64,000 bases of DNA from Paraburkholderia nodosa (GCF_001718195.1 NZ_MCNV01000003.1:591363-655362), one strand, 5' to 3'; positions 27,864 to 38,804 are shown, counted from the stretch's first letter. Notes: a model not told the origin generated them from the letters alone. Translations and numbers: made by a program.

Positions 27864-30248
27864 TTATTGATAATCAGTGAAGCGCGAGTCCGGCGGCGAC
27901 TGAGCCGGCAGCTGCGTGTACCCCGGCACTGCCGTGCGGAACGCCGCCACCAGCCCGTTGTCGACGTTCGACAGTCCCTTGAGCGTAAGCTGCGCGAGAA
28001 ACCGCGTTGACGAATTCGGCGTGCCCGACGTATTGAGCCCGTTCGCGTAACGCTGCAGGCCGACCCCGAGCACCCAGCAGTCGGCGTCGTACTGCATGCC
28101 GACCAGGCCGTCGACGATCCGATGGCCGTTCAGATCGTAGTTGAAGCGGCCTACGGCGTACACCCGGTGCGAGAACGGCCATTGAGCCGAGATCAGGACC
28201 TGATTGATCGGCTGGAAGTCGAGCGTCGTGTTCGCGCGCGTGTAGCGGTAAGCCACGTTCAGCACGCGGCTCGTTCCCGGGCTGTACCCGAAACCGATGC
28301 TCGCCTTGGTGAGCTGGTTGCTGTCGGCATTATATTGGAACGCCGTTTCCGAAGCGAAACCGGCCCCGATTTTCAGTGCAGCGCCCGCAATCAGGTCCGA
28401 ATGCGTCGCCTGACTCGTGCTTTCGCCCGAGTTGAGCGTGACGCGCTGATCCTGGAAGTAGTACTGCTGCGCGATCACGAAGCGCGCGCGTTCGTCGCCC
28501 GAAGCCGGGTCGATGAAGCGCGTGGTGAGCGCGGCCGTCAGGCGGTTCGCATCGGCAATGCGGTCGTTGCCGACGAAGGTGTTCGGCGTGAAGATTTCCG
28601 CGAGGCCGAAGTCCGACTCGGCGGTATCGAACAGGGGCGCGAACTGCTGGTTGCGATATGGCGTGTACACGTAGTACAGGCGCGGTTCCAGCGTCTGGAT
28701 GTAGTCCTGACCGAACAGACGGACCGAGCGGTCGAACACGAGGCCCGTGTCGAAGCTGAAGGTCGGGATCGATTCGGTGAAGCTCTTCGGCGTGCCCACA
28801 GGCGAGCCGAAGGTCGTGCCCGCCGGGCCGATGTTGCTCAGGTTGTACGACGCGAAGTGCCACTGAACCTTCGGCGTGACGAAGTAACCCGGCCCCATCA
28901 GGGAGTACGACACGTACGGATTGAAGACGACGCGGTCGCCTTCGGTCGCATTGTCTTCCGTGATGCGGAAGCGCGAGTAGTCGGCTTCCATGCCGTAGTC
29001 GAAGCCGCCGACGTTGTACTTCGCGTACTTCACGTTCAACTGCGGCTCGCGGCCATACGGCGGCGTCGACGACTCGACCGTCTGCCAGTGCTGGTAGCGG
29101 CCCAGCACGGACCACGGCCCGTTGTTGTACGTGAGGCCGGCTTCCTGCTGGTACAGCGTCTGCGTGCCGTTCAGGAACTGGTTGGCCGGCGACGACAGGT
29201 CCGACGGATAGGTGTTGTCCGAGACCTTGTTGTAGTAGACGTAACCGCCGAAGCCGTTGCCGAAGTTCTGGTTGTGCTGGATGAACAGCGCGTAGCGGTT
29301 CGTCTTCGTGATCGCGTCGTCCGGCAGGAACGTTCCGGTGATCGAACCCGAGTAATTCGTCGAGAGATACCGGTAGTTGCCCTGCAGGAACACGCCCCGC
29401 TTCGAGATGATCTCGGGCGTGAACGTGAAGTCGCGGTTCGGCGCGATGTTGAAGTAATACGGCAGCGAGATTTCGTAGCCGTTCGTCGAGCTGACCGAGA
29501 ACGTCGGCGGCAACAGGCCGCTGCGGCGGTCGCCCGAAAGCGGGAACGACAGCCACGGGCTCGCGAAGATCGGCACGTCCTGGAAGAACAGCACGGCGTT
29601 GTGCGCGACACCTTCGTCGCTGCCGGTGTCGAAATCGAACTCGCTGCCCTTGATGTACCACGCCGGATTGGTCGAGCAGTGGCACGCGGTGTAGGTGCCG
29701 GTCGTGAGCACCGAGCGCTCGCTGTCCAGCAGGTCGGCGCGCGCGGCGCTGCCCGAGCCGCCCGTGAGCGTGAAATGGTACTTCGGCGCGGGCATGAAGC
29801 CCTCGTTCGCCTCGACCTTCAAATGCGCCTCGGGCCCCGAGAACGTCGTGCCGTTCTGCACGACCGTGACATTGCCGTAGGCATTGGCCATGTCGGTGTC
29901 CTGGTCGTAATGCAGGGCGTCGCCCTTCACCACGTTCGAACCCTGACGCAACTCCCCCGCCCCTTTCACGGCGAGGTCGGTATCCACCGTGCCGGTCGTC
30001 GAATCGCCGAGCACGAACGTTGCCGGGTGCTGGCCCGACGCATTGGGGTGATCCTCGAGTTGCGGCGCGAGCCGCAGGCTCCACGGGCCGTCGAGCTGCT
30101 CGGGCTGCGCGGCCGCGCCCGAGAGCTGGGCGTGCGCGAGCGCGGGCACCAGACCCGGTACGGCCAGGAGTGCCGCGATGAGCCGCCGCTTGCCCGGCAC
30201 GCCGTCGTCACTAGGGGAGATCGTCTGGAAAAACTGTCTGGGCGGCAT
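27864..30248 (-). CDS. lptD: LPS-assembly outer-membrane protein LptD
   Basis: 794 residues from ATG at 30248. The N-terminus has a basic start ([10 protein letters not shown]) and a signal peptide ending LAHAQ. The periplasmic jellyroll domain (about 60-230) with the repeated [20 protein letters not shown] motif is followed by the 26-strand barrel rich in Tyr, Asn and Gly. Cys residues (CHCST near 230 and [11 protein letters not shown] near the C-terminus) fit the disulfides needed for activity. It inserts lipopolysaccharide in the outer leaflet together with LptE. It heads the operon with surA, pdxA and rsmA. Confidence 0.94.
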   Translation of the reverse strand: MPPRQFFQTISPSDDGVPGKRRLIAALLAVPGLVPALAHAQLSGAAAQPEQLDGPWSLRLAPQLEDHPNASGQHPATFVLGDSTTGTVDTDLAVKGAGELRQGSNVVKGDALHYDQDTDMANAYGNVTVVQNGTTFSGPEAHLKVEANEGFMPAPKYHFTLTGGSGSAARADLLDSERSVLTTGTYTACHCSTNPAWYIKGSEFDFDTGSDEGVAHNAVLFFQDVPIFASPWLSFPLSGDRRSGLLPPTFSVSSTNGYEISLPYYFNIAPNRDFTFTPEIISKRGVFLQGNYRYLSTNYSGSITGTFLPDDAITKTNRYALFIQHNQNFGNGFGGYVYYNKVSDNTYPSDLSSPANQFLNGTQTLYQQEAGLTYNNGPWSVLGRYQHWQTVESSTPPYGREPQLNVKYAKYNVGGFDYGMEADYSRFRITEDNATEGDRVVFNPYVSYSLMGPGYFVTPKVQWHFASYNLSNIGPAGTTFGSPVGTPKSFTESIPTFSFDTGLVFDRSVRLFGQDYIQTLEPRLYYVYTPYRNQQFAPLFDTAESDFGLAEIFTPNTFVGNDRIADANRLTAALTTRFIDPASGDERARFVIAQQYYFQDQRVTLNSGESTSQATHSDLIAGAALKIGAGFASETAFQYNADSNQLTKASIGFGYSPGTSRVLNVAYRYTRANTTLDFQPINQVLISAQWPFSHRVYAVGRFNYDLNGHRIVDGLVGMQYDADCWVLGVGLQRYANGLNTSGTPNSSTRFLAQLTLKGLSNVDNGLVAAFRTAVPGYTQLPAQSPPDSRFTDYQ

Positions 30249-30450
30249 GTATGGTTTTGGCGAATCGGCCCGGGCCGCCTGCCCTCTCCATGATGGTGGC
30301 CCGCCTGGGCACCCGCCTCCCGATGAACCGGATCGAGGCCGGGCTGCAAACAAATAATTACAATTCATCGCCCCCCTGGAGCGACGATGAATGCGGCGAG
30401 CGAACCGTCATGCGGGCTTTGGCGCGAGTCGCGTCAAAAAAGTCGTGGGG

Positions 30451-30456
30451 TATTAT
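30451..30456 (+). promoter_or_regulatory. Possible -10 box of amgK
   Basis: TATTAT in an AT-rich spot, 41 bases before the amgK ATG; no good -35. A second AT-rich patch at 30346-30370 may serve the divergent lptD promoter. The 248-bp gap holds no gene. Confidence 0.3.
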
Positions 30457-30496
30457 ATGGCAAGACGTTGATCCACTGATTTTGCCTCTGGCTTTC

Positions 30497-31570
30497 ATGA
30501 CCTTTTCTGCCGCGCATTCTCCCGCCGCTTCCCCTGGCGCCGCTCCGACCGACAATCGCCGCGACCTGCTCGCCGCCTGGCTCGGCAGCCACGCCGGCCA
30601 GTACGCCCTCGACCTCGCGACGCTCGCCCCGGCCTCGGCCGACGCGAGCTTTCGGCGCTATTTCCGCCTCGCGAGCGAGGGCGCGCACGGCGCGTCGCTG
30701 ATCGCCGTCGACGCCCCGCCGCCCGAAAAGAGCCGCGAATTCGCCCAGATCGCGCAGTTGCTCGAGGCGGCCGGCGTGCACGTGCCGCGCGTGCTCGAAG
30801 CCGATTTCGACGCGGGCCTCATGCTCGTGACCGATCTCGGCACCGCGCCCTACCTGAATGCGCTGCAGGAAGCCGGCCCCGGCACGCGTTCGCGCGAGCT
30901 GATGCGCGACGCCATCGACGCGCTGATCCGCTGGCAGCTCAGCTCGCGGCCAGGCGTGCTGCCGGACTTCGACGAAGCCTTCATGCGCCGCGAGATGGAG
31001 CTGATGCCCGAGTGGTATCTGGAGCGCCATCTGGGCCGCAAGGTCGACGAAGCCACGCGCGGCGTGCTCGATCGCACCTTCGCCCTGCTCGTGGCGAGCG
31101 CCCGCGCGCAGCCGCAAAGCTTCATGCTGCGCGACTTCATGCCCCGCAACCTGATGATCGCCACGCCCAACCCCGGCGTGCTCGACTTCCAGGACGCCGT
31201 GTACGGCCCGATCACGTACGACGTCGTCTCGCTGCTGCGCGACGCGTTCCTGAGCTGGGACGAGGCGTTCGAGCTCGACTGCTTCGCGCACTACTGGGAG
31301 CGCGCCAAGAAGGCGGGACTGCCCGTCGATGCCGACTTCGGCGAGTTCTACCGCCAGCTCGAGTGGATGGGCCTGCAGCGCCACATCAAGGTGCTTGGCC
31401 TGTTCTGCCGCATCAACTATCGCGACGCCAAACCGCATTACATGGCCGACCTGCCGCGCTTTCTCGCCTACGCGAGCAAGGTCGCGCACCGCTACCGCCC
31501 GCTCGCGCCGTTCGCACGGCTCATCGACGAGCTGCAGGGCAGCGCCGTCGAAGTCGCTTACACCTTCTGA
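30497..31570 (+). CDS. amgK: Anomeric N-acetylmuramate/N-acetylglucosamine kinase
   Basis: 357 residues, aminoglycoside-phosphotransferase fold. The loop FMLRDFMPRNLMI holds the catalytic Asp and Asn (usual HxDxxxxN), and VLDFQDAVYGPITYDVVSL the metal-binding Asp. AmgK phosphorylates MurNAc on the anomeric carbon, the first step of the peptidoglycan recycling pathway that bypasses de novo UDP-MurNAc synthesis in pseudomonads and relatives. murU follows 11 bases later, which makes the assignment firm. Start chosen at MTFSAAHSP; about 25 residues of Ala/Pro linker precede the fold. Confidence 0.88.
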   Translation: MTFSAAHSPAASPGAAPTDNRRDLLAAWLGSHAGQYALDLATLAPASADASFRRYFRLASEGAHGASLIAVDAPPPEKSREFAQIAQLLEAAGVHVPRVLEADFDAGLMLVTDLGTAPYLNALQEAGPGTRSRELMRDAIDALIRWQLSSRPGVLPDFDEAFMRREMELMPEWYLERHLGRKVDEATRGVLDRTFALLVASARAQPQSFMLRDFMPRNLMIATPNPGVLDFQDAVYGPITYDVVSLLRDAFLSWDEAFELDCFAHYWERAKKAGLPVDADFGEFYRQLEWMGLQRHIKVLGLFCRINYRDAKPHYMADLPRFLAYASKVAHRYRPLAPFARLIDELQGSAVEVAYTF

Positions 31571-31581
31571 AACGGGCCGTC

Positions 31582-32343
31582 ATGACCCAATCGAATCACA
31601 CGCCGGCCAGGGCGAGCCACGGCCGCACCGCCATGATCTTCGCCGCCGGACGCGGCGAACGCATGCGTCCGCTCACCGACACCTGCCCGAAGCCGCTCCT
31701 CGCCGTGGGCGGCAAACCGCTCGTCGTGTGGCAGATCGAGCGGCTCGCCGCGGCGGGCTACACGCGCATCGTCATCAATCACGCATGGCTTGGCGCGCAG
31801 ATCGAAGCCGCGCTCGGCGACGGCGCGCGCTTCGGCGTCACGCTCCACTATTCGCCCGAGCACGACGCGCTCGAAACGGCGGGCGGCATTGCCCAGGCGC
31901 TGCCGCTCATCGAGTCGACGGGCGCGCCCGAGGTGTTCCTCGCGGTGAGCGGCGACGTCTACAGCGCCTACGATTTCGCGCGCCTGAACACGCACGCGCA
32001 AGCGCTTGCGGCGCAAGAACAGCCGGGCATGCATCTCGTGATGGTGCCGAATCCGCCGTTCCACCCGAAGGGCGACTTCGCGCTGGGCGCCGACGGCCGG
32101 CTCGCGCTCGACGGCGCGCCGCGCTACACGTTCGGCAATATCGGCCTCTATGACACGCGTATGTTCCGCGATCTCGCGCCCGGCACGAAGCGCGCGCTCA
32201 CGCCGTACTATCGCGAGGCGATCGCGCAAGGACGCGTGAGCGCCGAGCTATACGAAGGCGTCTGGGAAAACGTCGGCACGCCCGCGCAGCTCGAGGCGCT
32301 CGACGCCGCGCTGCGAGATTCGACGAGCGCGCACCACGGCTGA
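31582..32343 (+). CDS. murU: N-acetylmuramate alpha-1-phosphate uridylyltransferase
   Basis: 253 residues. A sugar-nucleotidyltransferase with FAAGRGERMRPLTDTCPKPL, KPLVVWQIERLAAAG, the metal loop SGDVYSAYDF (Asp of GD) and YTFGNIGLYDTRMF. It makes UDP-MurNAc from MurNAc-1-phosphate. Paired with amgK, it completes a salvage route that gives intrinsic tolerance to fosfomycin, which blocks MurA. The last gene before the leftward ABC exporter. Confidence 0.9.
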   Translation: MTQSNHTPARASHGRTAMIFAAGRGERMRPLTDTCPKPLLAVGGKPLVVWQIERLAAAGYTRIVINHAWLGAQIEAALGDGARFGVTLHYSPEHDALETAGGIAQALPLIESTGAPEVFLAVSGDVYSAYDFARLNTHAQALAAQEQPGMHLVMVPNPPFHPKGDFALGADGRLALDGAPRYTFGNIGLYDTRMFRDLAPGTKRALTPYYREAIAQGRVSAELYEGVWENVGTPAQLEALDAALRDSTSAHHG

Positions 32344-32390
32344 GACCGGCAACGCAAAGCGCCGCGGCAACGCCGGCGCGGCGCGCTTCT

Positions 32391-34319
32391 TCAGTTTCCT
32401 CCCGCCGCCGGCAACTCCACCTGCCCCTGTTGTGCCTGGGACTGTGACTGCGACTGGGGCGCTTCACCCGCCTTCTGCTGCTGAAGCGCCCACATCTGCG
32501 CATAGTGTCCGCCCGCTTGCAGCAATTGCGCATGCGTGCCGCGCTCGACGATGCGCCCATGATCCATCACGATGATCTGCTGCGCGCGCACGACGGTCGA
32601 CAGCCGGTGCGCGATCACGAGTGTGGTGCGCTCGCGCGCGATCTGGTCGAGCTCGTGCTGGATGGCGCGCTCCGAGCGCGAATCGAGCGCTGACGTCGCC
32701 TCGTCGAACAGCAGGATCGGCGGATTCTTGAGCAGCGTGCGCGCGATCGCCACGCGCTGCTTCTCACCGCCCGAAAGCTTGAGGCCGCGCTCGCCCACGG
32801 ACGTGTCGTAGCCCTTGGGCAGGCTCTCGATGAACGCGTGAATGTGCGCCGCGCGCGCCGCGGCGATTACTTCCTCGCGGCTTGCCGTGGGCCGTCCATA
32901 GGCGATGTTGTAGTAGATCGAGTCGTTGAACAGCACCGTGTCCTGCGGCACGATGCCGATCGAGGCGCGCAACGAATCCTGCGTGACGTCGCGGATATCC
33001 TGGCCGTCGATCGTAATCGCACCGCCGCTTTTGCCGGGATCGGAGCGGTCGAGATCGTAGAAGCGGAACAGGAGCCGAGCGAGCGTGGACTTGCCCGAGC
33101 CGCTATGCCCCACCACGGCCGTCGTCGTGCCCGCAGCAATCGTGAAGCTCAGGTCGTGCAGAATCTGGCGCGACGGTTCATACGCGAAGTTCACGTGAGA
33201 AAAGCGCACCTCGCCGCCGCGCACCGCAAGCGCTTGCGCGCCAGGCACGTCGGCCACTTCGCGCTCGACGGTGAGCAGCGTGAACATGCGGTCCATGTCG
33301 GTGAGGCTTTGCTTGAGCTCCCGATACACCACGCCGAGAAAATTCAGCGGAATGTAGAGCTGCAGCATGAAGGTATTGATGAGCACGAGGTCGCCGAGCG
33401 TGAGCCGCCCCGCCATCACGCCCTGGGTAGCGCGCCAGAGGATGAACACGAGCCCGGTGCCGATGATCGCCTGCTGTCCGAAGTTGAGCGCCGAAAGCGA
33501 GTGCTGCGACTTGATCGCGGCCTGGCGGTAGCGGTGCAGGTTTTCGTCGTAACGCTTCGTCTCCCACTCTTCGTTGCCGAAGTACTTCACGGTCTCGTAG
33601 TTGATGAGCGAATCGATCGCGCGTGCATTGGCGCGCGAATCGAGCTCGTTCATCGTGCGGCGAAAATGCGTGCGCCACTCGGTTACCTTCACCGTGAACA
33701 CGATGTACGCGACAAGCGCGATGAGCGTGACGATCGCGTAGTACGCCTCGTACTTCACCACGAAGAAGCCGAGCACGAGGCCCACTTCCACGAGCGTCGG
33801 CAGGATGCTGTAGAGCGAGTATGAAATGAGCTGCGTGATGCCGCGCGTGCCGCGCTCGATGTCGCGCGACATGCCGCCCGTCTGCCGCTCGAGGTGAAAG
33901 CGCAGCGAGAGTGCATGCAGATGGCGGAACACCTTGAGCGCGAGCTGGCGCACGGCGCTCTCGGTCACCTTCGAAAAGAGGATTTCGCGCAGTTCGGTGA
34001 ACAGCGACGTCGACAGACGCACGATGGCGTACGCCACCACGAGCAGTCCGATGCCACCCGCGAGCACGATGCCGGGTGCGTGCTCCGCACGACCGAGCGC
34101 CGTGAGATGACGCACCGAGGCGAGACCGTCGACGATGTGCTTCATCACGATCGGCACGCCGAGGTTGGCCACCTTCGCGCCGATCAGGCAGGTGAGCGCG
34201 AACGCCACGCGCCATTTGTAGGCCGTGAGGTAAGGCAGCAGCGAAACGATCGTCTGCCAGTCGTTGCGCGGCCCGGTGGCGGGCAGCGCGGGTTCGTTGG
34301 AAGCGGGAAAGCGGCGCAT
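32391..34319 (-). CDS. ABC exporter of the ATM1/ABCB7 type
   Basis: 642 residues from ATG at 34319. An N-terminal six-helix exporter domain (about 40-340) is fused to an ATPase with Walker A GHSGSGKSTLARLLFRFYD, signature LSGGEKQRVAIARTLL and Walker B ILLFDEATSALD. The membrane domain, with TAYKWRVAFALTCLIGAKVANLGVP and GTRGITQLISYSLYSILPTLVE, matches the ATM1/HMT family of glutathione-conjugate or heavy-metal exporters rather than MsbA. The C-terminus ends in a Gln/Ser tail. Function in this organism: probable export of glutathione-linked metal or sulfur compounds (inferred). Confidence 0.85.
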   Translation of the reverse strand: MRRFPASNEPALPATGPRNDWQTIVSLLPYLTAYKWRVAFALTCLIGAKVANLGVPIVMKHIVDGLASVRHLTALGRAEHAPGIVLAGGIGLLVVAYAIVRLSTSLFTELREILFSKVTESAVRQLALKVFRHLHALSLRFHLERQTGGMSRDIERGTRGITQLISYSLYSILPTLVEVGLVLGFFVVKYEAYYAIVTLIALVAYIVFTVKVTEWRTHFRRTMNELDSRANARAIDSLINYETVKYFGNEEWETKRYDENLHRYRQAAIKSQHSLSALNFGQQAIIGTGLVFILWRATQGVMAGRLTLGDLVLINTFMLQLYIPLNFLGVVYRELKQSLTDMDRMFTLLTVEREVADVPGAQALAVRGGEVRFSHVNFAYEPSRQILHDLSFTIAAGTTTAVVGHSGSGKSTLARLLFRFYDLDRSDPGKSGGAITIDGQDIRDVTQDSLRASIGIVPQDTVLFNDSIYYNIAYGRPTASREEVIAAARAAHIHAFIESLPKGYDTSVGERGLKLSGGEKQRVAIARTLLKNPPILLFDEATSALDSRSERAIQHELDQIARERTTLVIAHRLSTVVRAQQIIVMDHGRIVERGTHAQLLQAGGHYAQMWALQQQKAGEAPQSQSQSQAQQGQVELPAAGGN

Positions 34320-34599
34320 GGGGCGAGCGGCGAGATGCCAGCGCCGTGCGGCGCGCCAAGGCCGGTTCGGGGACCGGAAGCTGGCGCGGCGCAAACGGCC
34401 CGGCGAGTCATGTGGGGCGAATGTGAGGTTCCTGGCGACGGGTTTCGCGAAGGTGGAGGGCTCTAATCGACCGCCCGCCGCGCCTCAGGCTTTCCCGTAC
34501 AATTCCTGATCAACGTATTGTCGCAGAAGGCGGCACGCGCCGCTGGGCGCCCCGCGCCGCAACGCCTTGCGCCGTTCGATCCCTTTTCATGGAAGCCCG

Positions 34600-34995
34600 A
34601 TGACCGACTCCTTCCCGCTCCCCCAAAAATCGCCTGCGCTGCGCGTCGTGCCGCAGCCCTCGGACGCCAACGTTCACGGCGACGTCTTCGGCGGCTGGAT
34701 CATGGCGCAGGTCGACATCGCCGGCTCGATTCCGGCGAGCCGCCGCGCCAACGGACGCGTCGCGACCGTCGCGGTGAACTCGTTCGTGTTCAAGCAACCG
34801 GTGTTCGTAGGCGATCTGCTGAGTTTCTACGCCGACATCGTCAAGACCGGCAACACCTCGGTGACCGTCGAGGTCGAGGTGTACGCGCAGCGCATGCGTC
34901 TCCAGGAGGAAGTCGTCAAGGTGACGGAAGCCACGCTCACCTATGTCGCCACCGGCGCTGACCGCCGCCCGCGTCAGCTGCCGCCGATCGAATAA
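34600..34995 (+). CDS. Acyl-CoA thioesterase, YciA type
   Basis: 131 residues from ATG at 34600, with GGAAG upstream. A hotdog-fold enzyme: the helix motif ANVHGDVFGGWIMAQVDIAGS and the strand AVNSFVFKQPVFVGDLLSFYADIVKTG are family hallmarks. It hydrolyses fatty acyl-CoAs in the cytoplasm with broad specificity. It shares the promoter gap with the ATM1-type exporter (280 bp). Confidence 0.92.
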   Translation: MTDSFPLPQKSPALRVVPQPSDANVHGDVFGGWIMAQVDIAGSIPASRRANGRVATVAVNSFVFKQPVFVGDLLSFYADIVKTGNTSVTVEVEVYAQRMRLQEEVVKVTEATLTYVATGADRRPRQLPPIE

Positions 34996-35040
34996 AGGCA
35001 ACGCCGAGGCAATCGCGAACGCCCGGTCGTGGCGCCGGGC

Positions 35041-38000
35041 TCAATCCGTCCACGCGAGCCCGGGCGTTTCCTCGTAGGTCGCGCTCGCGCGCAACAGCGC
35101 CGCCGCCTCGTCGCCAGGCAGCGGCGGCGCGAAAAAGTAGCCTTGCAGCTCGTCGCACGCGCGCTCGCGCAGGAAGGCGAACTGCGCCGAAGTCTCCACC
35201 CCTTCCGCGATCACCTGCAACTGCAGCTCGTGCGCAAGCGCGATAATGGCTGCCGTGATCGTTTCGTCGTCGCCGCTCGTGCCGATGTCGGCCACGAACG
35301 AGCGGTCGATCTTGAGCCGGTCCACTGGCAGACGCTTCAGGTAGCTCAGGCTCGAATAGCCGGTGCCGAAGTCGTCGATGGCAATGCCGATGCCCAGCGC
35401 GTGCAGCTCATTCAACATCGACACGGCTTCTTCGGCGTTGCGCATGAGCGTGCTCTCGGTCAGCTCGATTTCGAGCCAGCAGGCTTCCAGGCCGGTTTCC
35501 TGCAGCACGTCCTTCACGAGCTGCGCAATGTCGCGCTGGTGGAACGTCTTCGCCGAGAAGTTCACGGACACGCGCACGGGCGGCAGCCCCGCGAGCTGCC
35601 ACGCGCGATTCTGCCGGCAGGCCTCGCGTAGCACCCAGTCGGAAAGCGGGCCGATCAGGCCGCTCTCCTCGGCCACGGGAATGAACTGCGCGGGCGAGAC
35701 GAGCCCCACCTCCGGATCGCGCCAGCGTACGAGCGCCTCCATGCCGATGATGCGCCCGCCCTCGATCTCCACCTGCGGCTGGTAGTGCAGCAGGAACTCG
35801 CTGTCGCGCAGCGCACGGCGCAGGCGCCGCTCGAGATTCAGGCGCGCGCCCACATTCGCGTTCATTTCGGGCTCGAAGAACTGGAACGTGTTGCGGCCCA
35901 TGTCCTTCGCGCGGTACATCGCGACGTCGGCCTTCTTCATGAGCGTTTCGGCGTCGTTGCCGTCCTGCGGGTAGACGCTCGCGCCCATGCTGCAACCCAC
36001 ATACAGCTCGGTGCCGTCGATCCACACGGGCTCCGAGATCAGCGAACGCGCCCGCTCCATCCAGCCGATCAGCGACTTCTCGTCGATGGTGTCGGTAAGC
36101 ACGATCACGAACTCGTCGCCGCCGTGGCGCGCGACCGTATCGGTCGTGCGCGTGCAGCGCTGGAGCCGCTCGGCCACCACGCCCAGCAGCCGGTCGCCCA
36201 CGCTGTGGCCGAGACTGTCGTTCACGTTCTTGAAGCCGTCGAGGTCGATGAAGACCACGGCCACGCCCGTGTCGTGCCGCTGCGCCGCGAGCAGCGCGTG
36301 CTGGAGACGGTCGCGCAGCAGGTTGCGGTTGGGCAGCAGCGTGAGGCTGTCGTAGTTCGCCTGGTATTCGAGCTGCTCCTGATAGCGGATCAGCTCGGTC
36401 ACGTCGTTGATGATGCCGATGTGATGCGTGATGCGCCCATCGAGATCGGGCACCGGCGCGATCAGCAGCTGGTTCCAGAAGAGCGCGCCGTCCTTGCGGT
36501 AGTTGCGCAGCACGGCGCTCACTTCGCGATTGGAAAGCAGCGCCTTGCGCACCGCGATGAGTCCGTCCTGATCGCGGTCGTCGCGCTGCAGGAGGCGGCA
36601 GTCCTGGCCGATCACCTCGGCCGGATCGAAGCCCGTGATGCGGCGAAACGCCGGATTCGCGTACTCGATCAGATTGCTGCCGCCCGGGCCCGGCGCGGTG
36701 ATCAGGATGGCGTTCACGCACGCGTCGAGCGCGCGGCTTTGCAGGCGCAACGCGAGGTCGGCGCGCTTGCTTTCGGTGGTGTCCGAGTAGGAGCCGAGCA
36801 CGCCGATCACGCGGCCGTCGCCGTCGAGCAGCGGCAGCTTGCTCGTGAGCGTCGTGCGGTGCAGGCCGTCGATCGTGTGGTTGTCCTCGTAGTTGATGCG
36901 CGGCAGCCCCGACTCGATGACTTCGCGGTCCTGCTCGCGCATGCCGTCGGCGTAGGCGCGCCACGGCAGGTCGTCGTCGGACTTGCCGATGATCTGCTCG
37001 GGATACGCGAGGCCCGCGTCGCGCGCGAAGGTCATGTTGCAGCCCAGATAGCGCGACTGCGCGTCTTTCCAGAAGATGCGCTGCGGGATGTTGTCGATCA
37101 CCGACTCGAGCATCTGGTTCGAGCGCTGCGCCTCCGCTTCGGCCTTGATCTGCTCGGTCACGTCGTCGGCGAGCACGAACACGGCGTCGCGGCCGAGGAA
37201 GGTGAGCGAGTGATGCGAGATGTCGGCGCTGATGATCGAGCCGTCGCGGCGGCGATGGTGCCAGATGCCGGCCATCATGCGCACGTTCTGCGTGACCATG
37301 TCCGAGCGCGTGAGGTGCTGCTCGAGCCGCGAGACGTCCTCGGCGGGACGGATTTCGCGGATCGTCATCGTGAGGAATTCTTCCTCGCTGTAGCCGTACT
37401 GCTGGATCGCGGCGGCGTTCACGGCGAGAAAGCGCAGCGTCTCGCGGTCGAACACGTACATCGGCACCGGATGCGCGTCGAACAGACCCTGAAAGCGCTC
37501 GCTGCGCAGGCGCATGCCGCTCACGGCGCGCAGCTTCTCGCGGGCCGCGCTCTCGCGCGCGCCGAACGTGTAGATGAGGAGCGTCCCGCCCGCGAGCATC
37601 GTCACGATCAGCAGCAACAGCGCGCGGCCGCCCGAGCGCGCCGAGTCGGCGAGCGCGGCGGCGAGCGCCAGATCCTGGGCGCGTTGCAGCGCCGCGAGCT
37701 GCCCGTCGAGCTGGTCCACGAGGTTGTCGATGCGGATGTATTCGCCGGCGAGCCACGCGGCAGTGGCGGGCGACGGCATTGCCGTGTCAGGCAGCGCAGC
37801 GGTCGGCGTGATGGGGTTCTGGGCGCCGTTCGTGACAGCCGGTGCGACTGTTAGCGTATCCAGCGTCACGGCGCTCGCCGCCTCATCCGCCGCGGCGTGC
37901 AGCGGCAAGATGGTGCCGGTCACGACATGACCGGCCATGCGCGCGTCGGCGGGGTTCCCGGGTTGCATCGTCTTCGCTGCCGCGACGTTGCGGGCGAGCG

Positions 38001-38556
38001 CCTCGCGGTCGCCCCACGGCGCTGCGGGCGAACGCGCGGCATTTGCGGGCGTTGCGGTGCCGAATTCCTGGCTGGCCGCACCGTCGGCCGCCACGGCCTG
38101 CGTTGCCACGGTCCCGCTTGCCCCCGCCGCCACGGCAGCCTGCCCGCGCTCGTCGGCAACGCGCTGCTCGGCACGCGCAAGCGTCACGTCGATCTCGCCC
38201 ACAATGACACTCGCCTGCCGCGCCAGCGCGTCGAAACGGGCTGCGAGGTCGGCGTTACCGCCCAGCTCAGCGCGCAGGGCGCGGGTGGTTTCGTCGAGCA
38301 TGGCGGCGCGCGCGTCGTGCGCGGCGGCCGACTCCGGCTGGCCCTGCACGGCGAAACGGCCCAGCGCGCTCATGCCGCTGCCAAGCGCGTCGCGATAGCG
38401 GTCGAGGTCGTGACGGATCGTCGCCGCCTGGCTCGCGCGCTGGTCGATCTCGCGCTGACCGTCGATCTGCGTCCACGCGACAAAAGCGTTCGCGCCAACG
38501 GCCGCCGCGACGACGGCCAGATTGATGAGTTGGCGCTTCGAAAAAAGAAGGTTCAT
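35041..38556 (-). CDS. Membrane PAS-PAS-LOV-like-GGDEF-EAL c-di-GMP signalling protein
   Basis: 1171 residues. TM1 about 11-29; a periplasmic region 30-309 that is helical at first, then Ala/Thr/Pro-rich (140-265); TM2 about 311-331; PAS1 about 350-470; PAS2 about 480-600; a third PAS about 605-725 with the LOV-type motif GQDCRLLQ (Cys653, Gln657) and [11 protein letters not shown] (Asn685, Asn695); GGDEF domain about 728-895 with the intact GGDEF (812-816) and inhibitory RxxD (Arg803-Asp806) five residues before; EAL domain about 910-1155 with EAL at 940-942, [23 protein letters not shown] and IAEGVET. Both enzymatic motifs look functional, so it could make and degrade c-di-GMP. Signals: an unknown periplasmic input and perhaps blue light. 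It is monocistronic, convergent with yciA. Confidence 0.88.
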   Translation of the reverse strand: MNLLFSKRQLINLAVVAAAVGANAFVAWTQIDGQREIDQRASQAATIRHDLDRYRDALGSGMSALGRFAVQGQPESAAAHDARAAMLDETTRALRAELGGNADLAARFDALARQASVIVGEIDVTLARAEQRVADERGQAAVAAGASGTVATQAVAADGAASQEFGTATPANAARSPAAPWGDREALARNVAAAKTMQPGNPADARMAGHVVTGTILPLHAAADEAASAVTLDTLTVAPAVTNGAQNPITPTAALPDTAMPSPATAAWLAGEYIRIDNLVDQLDGQLAALQRAQDLALAAALADSARSGGRALLLLIVTMLAGGTLLIYTFGARESAAREKLRAVSGMRLRSERFQGLFDAHPVPMYVFDRETLRFLAVNAAAIQQYGYSEEEFLTMTIREIRPAEDVSRLEQHLTRSDMVTQNVRMMAGIWHHRRRDGSIISADISHHSLTFLGRDAVFVLADDVTEQIKAEAEAQRSNQMLESVIDNIPQRIFWKDAQSRYLGCNMTFARDAGLAYPEQIIGKSDDDLPWRAYADGMREQDREVIESGLPRINYEDNHTIDGLHRTTLTSKLPLLDGDGRVIGVLGSYSDTTESKRADLALRLQSRALDACVNAILITAPGPGGSNLIEYANPAFRRITGFDPAEVIGQDCRLLQRDDRDQDGLIAVRKALLSNREVSAVLRNYRKDGALFWNQLLIAPVPDLDGRITHHIGIINDVTELIRYQEQLEYQANYDSLTLLPNRNLLRDRLQHALLAAQRHDTGVAVVFIDLDGFKNVNDSLGHSVGDRLLGVVAERLQRCTRTTDTVARHGGDEFVIVLTDTIDEKSLIGWMERARSLISEPVWIDGTELYVGCSMGASVYPQDGNDAETLMKKADVAMYRAKDMGRNTFQFFEPEMNANVGARLNLERRLRRALRDSEFLLHYQPQVEIEGGRIIGMEALVRWRDPEVGLVSPAQFIPVAEESGLIGPLSDWVLREACRQNRAWQLAGLPPVRVSVNFSAKTFHQRDIAQLVKDVLQETGLEACWLEIELTESTLMRNAEEAVSMLNELHALGIGIAIDDFGTGYSSLSYLKRLPVDRLKIDRSFVADIGTSGDDETITAAIIALAHELQLQVIAEGVETSAQFAFLRERACDELQGYFFAPPLPGDEAAALLRASATYEETPGLAWTD

Positions 38557-38804
38557 GAATGCCGAGCGTCGTTCGCGCCCGCGCCGTGAGCGCGGGATGA
38601 TGGGTCACGACTGCGCGCGACCGGTCGGCGCCTGACGCGCCAACCCGAAATAACGGCAGGGCCGGCCGGGTCTTGAGGGTCAATGTGGAGAAAGAAGCGG
38701 AAAACGACCCGCGGCGGCGCGAGGCTGCCGCGGTCAGCGGGAATCGGGTAGGGATCGGCGATGAATCGTGGCGGGCAGGCGCGGCGGGAAACAGCGGGTC
38801 AAAA

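Noticed and set aside
28122..30293. Long + strand frame antisense to lptD
   Set aside because: lptD has signal peptide and barrel features; the antisense frame is Arg/Val-rich without motifs.
32359..32384. GCGCCGCG/CGCGGCGC inverted repeat between murU and the ABC exporter
   Set aside because: Low-complexity GC repeat with no T run on either side; not called as a terminator.
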